Assembly: GCA_030538115.1 (NCBI GenBank)
Contig: JAUNUP010000013.1
Location: forward strand, 36,315-100,314
Direction: 5' to 3'
From: Dermatophilus congolensis
GTDB taxonomy: Bacteria > Actinomycetota > Actinomycetes > Actinomycetales > Dermatophilaceae
Length of the DNA: 64,000 bases
Part shown: positions 28,401-34,616 of the stretch, in pieces
Numbering within the stretch: position 1 is the first letter of the stretch
Layout: each line of letters starts with the position of its first letter
Notes under the pieces: generated by a model
Databases searched by the model: none
What the model was told of the DNA's origin: nothing
Seen by the model: only the letters and a program-made list of their open reading frames with translations
Translations under genes and position numbers: made by a program

Positions 28401-29102
28401 GGGGCGCTCGCCGCTGCGGCCAGCGTGCCCTCGACCTCCGTTGCCCCCACTCTGACCTCGGGTGACGACGGTGATGGCCTGCTCGAAGTCGGCGAGGTCT
28501 GGGTGTACACGTACGCGTCCGCTGCGCCGATTTCGGCCACCACGAAGAATGTGGCGACCGTCACAGGTAAGGGTGCAATTTCTACTAAGCAGGTGTCCAA
28601 GACGGACGACTGGACAGTCGTGATGACACCGCGTCAGATCACCGTCCAGAAGCTGGGCGCCGACTCGCAGAAGATCGGTGGAGCGTCTTTCGCGCTCTAC
28701 GACACCGACCCCACTGCGGCCGATGCTCGGCCCATGGCCTCGGGGATCACCGTGAACTCCACGGACACGAGCGTCTTCACCTCGACCGGCCTGCAGTTCG
28801 GCATGGACTACTGGCTGGTGGAGACGAAGGCCCCCGAGGGCCATGAACTGCTCGCCCACCCGGTGAAGTTCAGCCTCACCGCTGACGGCGTGCAGATCGC
28901 AGAGCAGGCTCGCAATGGCGCGACCGTCACTGTGACCTCGGGCAACGCCTTCGGCATCACCGTCTCCGACGCGCCGCGCAGCGTGCTGCCGGCCGCTGGA
29001 GGCTTCGGGGCCAGCGCCCCGTGGGCAGCACTGCTGCTGCTCGTCACCGCGCTGACGACGTACCGCGCCGTCAACCGCACCCGCACCACCAGCGAAGGGT
29101 GA
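25470..29102 (+). CDS. Large cell-wall-anchored surface protein, DUF11/SpaA domains (putative pilus tip)
   Basis: A 1210-residue surface protein. It has a signal peptide (RRHRALFTVLVMLLATLATAI, about residues 15-35) and an N-terminal beta-sandwich region. A DUF6923-like segment (about 200-450) follows, then several DUF11-like immunoglobulin-type repeats (VDLKIEKTGP, AIKEKAGNVT, VNLQKTAVEN, IDLEKQGWTD). A SpaA-type isopeptide domain comes next (TVQKLGADSQKIGGASFALYD, with the E-box Glu in YWLVETKAPEGH). The sorting signal LPAAG at 1173-1177, a hydrophobic segment and NRTRTT close the chain. LPAAG departs from LPXTG at the Thr. The GTG at 25470, with GGGGAGGGAGAG upstream, is preferred over an earlier in-frame start. 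Its place at the head of the pilin–sortase cluster fits a tip adhesin; ligand unknown. Confidence 0.85.
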   Translation: MEKKTPTAWNRIRRHRALFTVLVMLLATLATAIPTTVAKAGTAVSGKLTFTYTPTINGTEIPLSSKLVNPDKSLQRGPITEGTTVTYRLEITNDSTTTYYRNSVSDSGCKSLTFREELSSKATFGQIRPGGKAVFTCDKALAVTTTTTANVSYSYYDSWDYFRFWPNYLSAKSTETIKVTIDSSSSPALTCTTPTVFVAANDASAEANEQTKLYNQFQYPDRSDFIDIGNTMIGTKKVQYNAMAWNPADGYIYAISSRPIGAQNNDAWYPYGHLLRIDAAGNAKDLGALDTADIYGTNTRNCDDGRCDEDTEGGITSGAIHDGTYYFSNASSSGTRYMYSMPLTNLDTVISRDVTTISYSNTFETNDYAHLAGYLWGIENHSAGPTLLRYKLTAPGAGTVNSYSLSSLGFKTGQTYGAVWTYGNGNLGFSDNSGSGIYQLKVTNPTTSTPGFSLVYQMAGPGSTNNDGTSCVTDNNVDLKIEKTGPATVRPSTGTASIVTWNLVITNLGTGVSSGGVLKDTVPAGYTNVNVDPAYKDVCRVDGQNVSCQTGVLNPGDSYAIPISANAPSTIVCLTNTATVTGNEHDPVDTNNTSSLVTCTTNAIIDAIKEKAGNVTRNNDGTYTAPYTVTVRNQGTASGKYTEITDRPRLDAGMTIKTLSWAPFGSNAFVEATPTADGDYLIGGTTEKTLTTTAPGNEHKYTVDVTFTREPTTTLGTCATGGGIYNRVSLPQEDKSKVDQNNATCYDPSPYVNLQKTAVENGIVGPANDGTYTVAYQVSVTNTGLTSGTYGQITDTLEFDPKFTPVSAVWKRTDIADGATATSTFAANSAAHSFLIGADSTSIAVNATHTYSVTVTYSINPNVTTAVTQCSETRTPGQGLFNSVTLPAGQEHAPVTDNWACIAPNPAPVIDLEKQGWTDQAHTKPATTLDGPTTVYYTYKVSLPEGAQEPLRDVTLKDDVYTLGLMDAKAAGRLTDAGALAAAASVPSTSVAPTLTSGDDGDGLLEVGEVWVYTYASAAPISATTKNVATVTGKGAISTKQVSKTDDWTVVMTPRQITVQKLGADSQKIGGASFALYDTDPTAADARPMASGITVNSTDTSVFTSTGLQFGMDYWLVETKAPEGHELLAHPVKFSLTADGVQIAEQARNGATVTVTSGNAFGITVSDAPRSVLPAAGGFGASAPWAALLLLVTALTTYRAVNRTRTTSEG

Positions 29103-29193
29103 GCACGACTCACCCGACGACACCCGCGACGTGGCGTCTCGCCCCTCCCGAGACACCCCACGCCGCAGCAACACCGCAGTGCCGGCACCACCC

Positions 29194-29210
29194 AGGGCCT
29201 TGGGGGCCCT
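29194..29210 (+). terminator. Small hairpin between surface protein and major pilin
   Basis: AGGGCC-TTGGG-GGCCCT hairpin 92 bases after the surface-protein stop. Weak; it may only attenuate read-through into the pilin gene. Confidence 0.35.
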
Positions 29211-29279
29211 TGCCGATAAGAAACGCCTAGACCGATCTACGAGCTGAAACCCAAGGCTCGTGCACACATGGGGGGAACC

Positions 29280-31070
29280 ATGAACAGCAACACCACTCGC
29301 CGCCGCACCATTGCCGCGTTCGTCGCCTTCACCGCGATGGCCATCGCGCCCGCCACCATGGCGCTCGCAGCTCCCTTCGAGGGAGAGACCCCGCCGACCG
29401 ACACCGCGACCACACCGGGCCCGGAATCCGCGAATATCGCGCTCATCAACGCCGACGCCACGACGCAGCTGACCATTCACAAGTACCAGGGTGCGCCGAT
29501 CAAGGAACTGAAGAACAACGGCAAGGAAGAGACCCTTCCGACCGACGCCGTGGCGGTCAAGGACGTTGTCTTCAAGATCACCCAGGTGAACATGCCCGGC
29601 ACGATGGATCCCGTCGACCTCAAGACGAATGCCGGCTGGGAGGCCGCAAAAGCCTACCACAAGAACCTCGGCGACGCCGCCAACAACCTCGGCACCCTCA
29701 CCAAGGAGGGCACGACCGACGTCAACGGTCTGGCCACCCTCGGCGGTCTCAAGGTCGGCCTCTACTACGTGCAGGAGATCAAGGCACCGGCCGGTTACAC
29801 CCGCGCCGCCGACTTCCTTGTCACGCTGCCCATGACCGACCCGGAGAACCTCGACAACTGGATGTACAACGTCCACGTCTACCCGAAGAACGCGTACAGC
29901 TCCGCCACCAAGACGGTCACGGACATGGGCTCGTGGACCACCGACAACGCGGGGGCCACCAGCCGGACGCTCGACTACACGATCTCCACCACGATCAACC
30001 CCGCTGCCGATGGTGAGACCCTGGGTCGCTACGAGGTGTACGACCACCTCGACGACCGCCTCACCCTCGCCGCCGGCGGCGTCTCGCTCTCGCTCTCGTC
30101 CGGCACCGACCTGGCGCGTGAGACCGACGCGACGAAGAACAAGTCGACCGCTACGGCCGACTACTTCCTCTACGTCAACGGCGCGCTCGTCACGGGCGAC
30201 ATCCCGGCAGGAACCGGCGGCGACCTCGTCCGCGTCATCTTCACCGACGCCGGTCTGCAGAAGCTGGCAACCGCGCCCATCGGCACGAAGGTCAACACCG
30301 TGCTCAACACGGTGCTCGGCACCGCCGGCGCCGACACCGACGCCAACTACGGCATCATCGACAACCAGGCGAGCTTCATTCCGGACGGCGGCTGGGCCGA
30401 GCAGAACTCTGCGCCTGCCGACCCGACCGACCCGACCGACCCGTACACGCCGTCCGACCCGGTCGACCCGAAGGATCCGACCGACCCGGGCGACCCCGGC
30501 ACCCCGGGACTGCCCACCGACCAGCCGGTTTCGAAGTACGGCGACGTGCGCATCCTCAAGTACGACGCCGCACTGACCACCAAGATGTTGGAGGGCGCCG
30601 AGTTCACGCTGTACAAGGACGCGGACTTCAGCGGGAAGTGCGAGCCCGCCGAACTCAACAGCACCAACCGCATCGCCGGTCCGCTCAAGACCGACGCCGC
30701 TGGTGCGGTCACTTTCAAGGGTCTTCAGCTGTCGGACTGGTACAACAACCGCGAGCAGACGCAGCTCATCACGTACTGCTTCGTCGAGACCAAGGCCCCG
30801 ACCGGTTACAACCTCAACGCGGAGCCGATCGAGTTCACGCTCGTCAACGCAGGCGCCTTCAATGCGCTCACCGCTGAGGATCAGGCGCGCAACACGATCA
30901 AGGTCGCCAACGAGGAGACCAACCTCGGTAACGCCCTTCCGCTCACCGGTGGTGCGGGCGTGGGTGCCCTCTCCGGGCTCGCGCTCCTGCTCGGTGCGGG
31001 TGGCGTGGGCTACTACCTGAAGAGCAACCGTCGCATCGACGACATCGAGCTCGACGAGCTCGACGACTGA
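29280..31070 (+). CDS. Major pilin, SpaH/EbpB type, LPXTG-anchored
   Basis: A 596-residue fimbrial shaft subunit. After a signal peptide (MAIAPATMALA-A) comes an N-terminal domain with the pilin motif VHVYPKNAY, whose Lys203 would form the intersubunit isopeptide bond. A middle beta-sandwich domain follows. Next is an Asp/Pro/Thr-rich linker (DPTDPTDP repeats, about residues 378-418) and a C-terminal SpaA domain with the E-box YCFVETKAPTGY. LPLTG at 553-557, a hydrophobic stretch and KSNRR complete the sorting signal. Start choice: the ATG at 29280 has GGGGGGAACC directly upstream, better than the ATG 12 bases earlier. The class C sortase lies 170 bases downstream, and a long hairpin between them may set a high pilin-to-sortase ratio. 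Confidence 0.93.
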   Translation: MNSNTTRRRTIAAFVAFTAMAIAPATMALAAPFEGETPPTDTATTPGPESANIALINADATTQLTIHKYQGAPIKELKNNGKEETLPTDAVAVKDVVFKITQVNMPGTMDPVDLKTNAGWEAAKAYHKNLGDAANNLGTLTKEGTTDVNGLATLGGLKVGLYYVQEIKAPAGYTRAADFLVTLPMTDPENLDNWMYNVHVYPKNAYSSATKTVTDMGSWTTDNAGATSRTLDYTISTTINPAADGETLGRYEVYDHLDDRLTLAAGGVSLSLSSGTDLARETDATKNKSTATADYFLYVNGALVTGDIPAGTGGDLVRVIFTDAGLQKLATAPIGTKVNTVLNTVLGTAGADTDANYGIIDNQASFIPDGGWAEQNSAPADPTDPTDPYTPSDPVDPKDPTDPGDPGTPGLPTDQPVSKYGDVRILKYDAALTTKMLEGAEFTLYKDADFSGKCEPAELNSTNRIAGPLKTDAAGAVTFKGLQLSDWYNNREQTQLITYCFVETKAPTGYNLNAEPIEFTLVNAGAFNALTAEDQARNTIKVANEETNLGNALPLTGGAGVGALSGLALLLGAGGVGYYLKSNRRIDDIELDELDD

Positions 31071-31092
31071 TCGGCGACTGATACCGCAGTAA

Positions 31093-31134
31093 CCCGCTCG
31101 CCTCCGCCGCCTGACCGCGGCGGAGGCGAGCGGG
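31093..31134 (+). terminator. Long hairpin after the major pilin
   Basis: An 18-bp perfect stem CCCGCTCGCCTCCGCCGC and its complement around a 6-nt loop. There is no U-run, so read-through into the sortase is likely. Partial termination would give more pilin than sortase. Confidence 0.75.
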
Positions 31135-31157
31135 AGCACCACGGCTTGGGGAAGCCG

Positions 31158-31212
31158 GCAGTACCTCCCGAAGGGAATCGGGAGCAGCAGTACCTCCCGA
31201 GGGGGTCGGGAG
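31158..31212 (+). repeat. Two tandem direct repeats, each forming a CTCCCGA/TCGGGAG hairpin
   Basis: GCAGTACCTCCCGA occurs at 31158-31171 and 31187-31200. Each copy is followed by TCGGGAG (31178-31184, 31206-31212) and so folds into a 7-bp hairpin. They sit just upstream of the sortase ribosome site and may bind a regulator or shape the leader. Confidence 0.7.
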
Positions 31213-31240
31213 TTGTGTCTTCACTTGGGGGTAGAGGGCA

Positions 31241-32419
31241 ATGACCGTCACACTCGAACGTCCCATCGGACCCGAGAACGCACCCGCGCCGGCCACAGCG
31301 CCGAAGCGCCGCCGCAAGGTCAACCGCTGGCGTGGCCGCATGATCCCGCTGGCCGCCCTGCTCGCCGCCGCACTCGTCATGCTCTACCCGGTCATCGCCA
31401 CTTACTACAACAACTACAAGCAGACCGAGTTCGCCAACGCCTACGAGGCGGAGGTCGGCAAGGCCGAATCCGCGACACTGCAGCGCGAACTCGACGCGGC
31501 CCACGCGTACAACGCCGCGCTCAAGCCTTCGGCCATCACCGATCCGTACACCTCCGGCGTCACGGAGAAGTCGTCCGAGTACCAGCACTACCTCGGCCAA
31601 CTCGACGAGTTCGACGCGATGGCCCGCCTCGACATCCCGAGCATCGGAGTCGACCTGCCCATCTACCACGGCACGAGCGACGAGACCCTCATGCACGGCG
31701 TCGGCCACTTCTACGGCTCCGCGCTGCCCGTCGGTGGCCAGGGCATGCATTCCGTGCTCACCGCCCACAGCGCCCTCGCCAACGCGTCACTGTTCGACCG
31801 CCTGCCCGAGATGAAGAACGGCGACATCTTCTTCGTTCACGTCTATGGCCAGACCCTCGCGTACAAGGTCGACAAGATCTCGGTCGTGCTGCCCGACGAG
31901 CTCGACGGCATCACCCCCGTCACCGGCCAGGACTACATCACCCTCGTCACCTGCACCCCCTACTCCGTCAACACGCACCGCCTGCTCGTGCGCGCCGAGC
32001 GCATCGCCTACGACGCTCCCGCCAAGGCCGACACGCCCACGCTGCTCGCCATGGACTGGACCCCGGCCTCGTGGATGTACGCCCGCCTCGGCGGCGCCGC
32101 CCTCATGCTGCTGCTCGCCGCCGCCATGGTCGCCAAGTGGCGTCGTGAAGACCGCCGCATCGAGCGCCTCCGCCGCGAGCGCCGCATCGCCAAGGAAGCC
32201 GCCGCTGCTGCTCTCGCCAAGGCCGAAGCCGAGGCCGGCACCCACGTCTGCGCCTGCTCCTGCGGCGGAGCGGAGCACGCTCCCACTTCAGCAGAATCCA
32301 CTACGACCAGCGACGATTCATCCGATAGGAATCGGATGGACGACGCCTCCCCCTCCGCGCCAGAAACAGACCGACCTTCACAGACCCCCGGAGGCGACGA
32401 TGACACCCGCACCGCGTAG
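31241..32419 (+). CDS. Class C (pilin-polymerising) sortase
   Basis: A 392-residue membrane transpeptidase that links pilin subunits through the YPK lysine and the LPXTG threonine. An N-terminal basic tail and membrane helix (MIPLAALLAAALVMLYPVIA) are followed by the lid segment ITDPYTSG typical of class C enzymes. The catalytic residues are His176 (LTAHSAL), Cys238 (LVTCTPY) and Arg247 (NTHRLL). A second hydrophobic segment near residue 285 leads to a long Lys/Arg/Ala-rich cytoplasmic tail with CACSCGG and a Ser/Thr/Asp-rich end, an unusually long extension for the class. The ribosome site is GAGGGCA. Its end overlaps the start of the next pilin gene by 20 bases. Confidence 0.94.
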   Translation: MTVTLERPIGPENAPAPATAPKRRRKVNRWRGRMIPLAALLAAALVMLYPVIATYYNNYKQTEFANAYEAEVGKAESATLQRELDAAHAYNAALKPSAITDPYTSGVTEKSSEYQHYLGQLDEFDAMARLDIPSIGVDLPIYHGTSDETLMHGVGHFYGSALPVGGQGMHSVLTAHSALANASLFDRLPEMKNGDIFFVHVYGQTLAYKVDKISVVLPDELDGITPVTGQDYITLVTCTPYSVNTHRLLVRAERIAYDAPAKADTPTLLAMDWTPASWMYARLGGAALMLLLAAAMVAKWRREDRRIERLRRERRIAKEAAAAALAKAEAEAGTHVCACSCGGAEHAPTSAESTTTSDDSSDRNRMDDASPSAPETDRPSQTPGGDDDTRTA

Positions 32420-34352
32420 AGGCCACACCCTCGCGCTGGCGACAGCAGCCTCGGTGGGGCTGAGCGCACTGGGCTCCGTGGCAGCGGCCGGCACCGCCTT
32501 CGGGCTGAGCGCCGGGGTGAGCCCCGCAGGCGTGGCTCCCGCGGTCATCGGTGCCCCTGTCGCGTCGGGTCTGCCGGCCGCGCTGACGGCGGGTAATCCG
32601 AGCACGATCCCGTCGGGTGCCACCGGCACGCTGCGCCTCCACCGCCTCCGGCCTGCGAGTGGCTCGGGTGACGTGCCCGTCGCCGGTGTCGTACTCAAGG
32701 TGACCCGAGTGACCGGCGTCGACCTGCGCACCTCCGCCGGATGGGAACAGGCCGCCGATTACCAGCGCAACCCCGGCCGCATCGCAGGGGCCCTCGGCGA
32801 GAGCCGGACCACCGCGCCCACCGACTCCAATGGCCGAACGGTCGTCGCCGACCTGCCGGTCGGGCTGTACCTCGTGCAGGAGGTCTCCGGCGGATCGTCG
32901 ATCTCGGGGTACGTGCCCTCCGACGACATCCTGGTCACCGTGCCCACGAGCGACCCGGCCACTGCGACCTGGCGCTACACCGTCGACGCCTACCCGAAGA
33001 CCTCAGGCGCCACCATCACCAAGTCGGTGGCCGACGGCAACGCCGGGTACGTGGGCCAGGACGCACCCGTGGCGGGGCGGGCCCTCACCTATACGCTCAC
33101 GGCGGGCATCCCGCGGCGCGGACTCGCCAGCTTCGGCGGCACGTGCCTGCGCGGGAATTCGACCGACACCTCGCAGGGGCTCGACCGCCACGGATTCACC
33201 TCCGACGGGATGTGCGCCCCCGGCGCCACCTATTCGGGCATCGCCTCCGGGGCTGCGTACGAGATCATCGACGACCTCACCGAAGGCTCTGTGCGCGGCT
33301 CCGCCGCAGGTCGCTCCACGAACGACTTTCTCGAGTTCCGCGCCGGCGACTGGGACGGCAGCGTCTCTGTCGCCCTGACCGGGCGCTCGCCGCGGACGCT
33401 CGCACAGTGCGTTTCCGGTGCCTCAAGCGACTGTGATTACACGCTCTCGCTCGAACCTCACCGCATCGCCGTGGCCATGACCGACCGGGGCCTGGCGACA
33501 CTCGCCTCCGCACGCGCCTCCGACGACACGGCCAAGGTGCGTGTCGACGCCCAGGCTCGCGTGCGTCCCGGCCGTGACGGCTCCCCTGCTCCCGTAGAGA
33601 CCGCCACGCGCCACAGCTCCGACGAGCTGGCAGGCGCCGTGCCCGCCTTCGTGCTGACACTGCCGAACACCGCCGTGCTGTTTCCGAACGGCACCTCGAA
33701 GCGCACCGGCACACCCGTCGAGTCGAACACCGTGGTGACCAAGTACTCCACACTCACACTGCACAAGATCAGCAAGCACGACGGAGACTCGCTCGCCGGT
33801 GCCGAGTTCACGCTCTACCGCACCCGCGGCGATGCCGAGGCCCGCGCGAATGCGCTCGCCGTGTCCGCGCCCACTGACAAGGCGGGCATGACCCAGTTCG
33901 CCGGCCTGCACGTCACCGATTACCAGAACGACACGTTCACCGACGACTCCTACTGGATCGTCGAGACGCGCACGCCTGTCGGGTACCGGTCGGCCGGACA
34001 TCCGATCGAGGTCAAGCTGCTCATGGACGGCACCACCGTCGGCGCCGACCACACCCTCGGCAAGCCGATCGTCAACGAACGCGGCGACACTCCCGGTGGT
34101 GTCACGCCCGACGGGCCGAGTCCTTCGCCCAGCGAGCCGTCGTCCACTCCTACCGGTGGCGGGACGACTCCCGGCGGCTCGACTCCCCCTGGCGGGTCGA
34201 ACCGGCCGACGTGGATGCCACCCCTGCCCGAACTGCCGTACACCGGCATGGAGGTCGGAACCGCGGCGGCACTGGCCGCTGCGCTGGTCGCGGCGGGTGT
34301 GCTGCTGCGACGGGCAGGCCGGGAGAAGGAACAGGGCGAGCCGGAGGCGTGA
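32400..34352 (+). CDS. Second LPXTG pilin (SpaA/EbpB-like)
   Basis: A 650-residue surface protein with the same plan as the major pilin. It has a signal peptide and an N-terminal domain ending in the pilin motif VDAYPKTSG (Lys near residue 200). A middle domain holds two cysteine-containing loops (GGTCLRG / DGMCAPG and AQCVS / SDCDY, possible disulfides not seen in the major pilin). A SpaA domain with E-box YWIVETRTPVGY comes next, followed by a Pro/Ser/Gly-rich linker, LPYTG at 612-616, a hydrophobic stretch and RRAGREK. Having both YPK and LPXTG it can be polymerised, so it may be a second shaft or a base subunit. Its ATG (GGAGGCGACG upstream) lies inside the sortase gene, so the two are translationally coupled. 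Confidence 0.9.
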   Translation: MTPAPRRGHTLALATAASVGLSALGSVAAAGTAFGLSAGVSPAGVAPAVIGAPVASGLPAALTAGNPSTIPSGATGTLRLHRLRPASGSGDVPVAGVVLKVTRVTGVDLRTSAGWEQAADYQRNPGRIAGALGESRTTAPTDSNGRTVVADLPVGLYLVQEVSGGSSISGYVPSDDILVTVPTSDPATATWRYTVDAYPKTSGATITKSVADGNAGYVGQDAPVAGRALTYTLTAGIPRRGLASFGGTCLRGNSTDTSQGLDRHGFTSDGMCAPGATYSGIASGAAYEIIDDLTEGSVRGSAAGRSTNDFLEFRAGDWDGSVSVALTGRSPRTLAQCVSGASSDCDYTLSLEPHRIAVAMTDRGLATLASARASDDTAKVRVDAQARVRPGRDGSPAPVETATRHSSDELAGAVPAFVLTLPNTAVLFPNGTSKRTGTPVESNTVVTKYSTLTLHKISKHDGDSLAGAEFTLYRTRGDAEARANALAVSAPTDKAGMTQFAGLHVTDYQNDTFTDDSYWIVETRTPVGYRSAGHPIEVKLLMDGTTVGADHTLGKPIVNERGDTPGGVTPDGPSPSPSEPSSTPTGGGTTPGGSTPPGGSNRPTWMPPLPELPYTGMEVGTAAALAAALVAAGVLLRRAGREKEQGEPEA

Positions 34353-34386
34353 GCCTGAGCGGCCGAACCGCGACGAACGGAGACAC

Positions 34387-34413
34387 CCGACCACGGACGT
34401 TTCCCGTGGTCGG
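34387..34413 (+). terminator. Terminator after the second pilin
   Basis: CCGACCACGG / CCGTGGTCGG stem with a 7-nt loop, 34 bases after the stop codon. A further hairpin TGCCCGC-TAC-GCGGGCA follows at 34420-34436. Confidence 0.75.
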
Positions 34414-34436
34414 ATGAGGTGCCCGCTACGCGGGCA

Positions 34437-34493
34437 GTCCCGCGGGACATGTGATTCCCGCAGGTCAGCGTTGATCCGTCAGTCCCGCGGGAC
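34437..34493. repeat. Two copies of the 12-bp palindrome GTCCCGCGGGAC
   Basis: Perfect palindromes at 34437-34448 and 34482-34493, each flanked by CA and A, 45 bases apart, in the gap between the pilus locus and the convergent protease gene. Confidence 0.8.
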
Positions 34494-34501
34494 AATCAGT
34501 A

Positions 34502-34563
34502 GTGACCTTCTCGCGCATGTCACCTCCGGGTGACCTTTTCGCGCACGTCACCTCGGGGTGACC
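34502..34563. repeat. Tandem 28-nt repeats with internal GTCACC/GGTGAC dyads
   Basis: Units at 34502-34529 and 34530-34557 differ at only a few positions (GTGACCTTYTCGCGCAYGTC then ACCTC-GG). A third, partial copy, GTGACC, ends at 34563. The repeated GTCACCT/GGGTGAC pairs can form hairpins. Two copies only, without spacers, so this is not a CRISPR array. Confidence 0.75.
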
Positions 34564-34574
34564 AGACACGCAGC

Positions 34575-34605
34575 AGCGCCCGGTTCCTTTTTGGAACCGG
34601 GCGCT
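34575..34605. terminator. Terminator of the metalloprotease gene
   Basis: A 12-bp perfect stem GCGCCCGGTTCC / GGAACCGGGCGC, extended by an A-T pair, with a TTTTT loop. It lies 12 bases past the protease stop (minus strand) and can also serve plus-strand read-through from the pilus locus. Confidence 0.85.
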
Positions 34606-34616
34606 TGCGTTTCTTG

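Noticed and set aside
30410..30532. DNA-level tandem repeat in the major pilin gene
   Set aside because: It encodes a normal Asp/Pro/Thr-rich linker of an LPXTG protein; the repeat is explained by protein composition.
27249..31142. A very long open frame on the minus strand, antisense to the pilus genes
   Set aside because: It is a codon-bias shadow: low-complexity Arg/Val/Gly sequence with no domain, while the plus strand encodes clear SpaA pilins and sorting signals.
34502..34563. CRISPR array
   Set aside because: Only two 28-nt units lie end to end with no spacers, and no cas genes are present.
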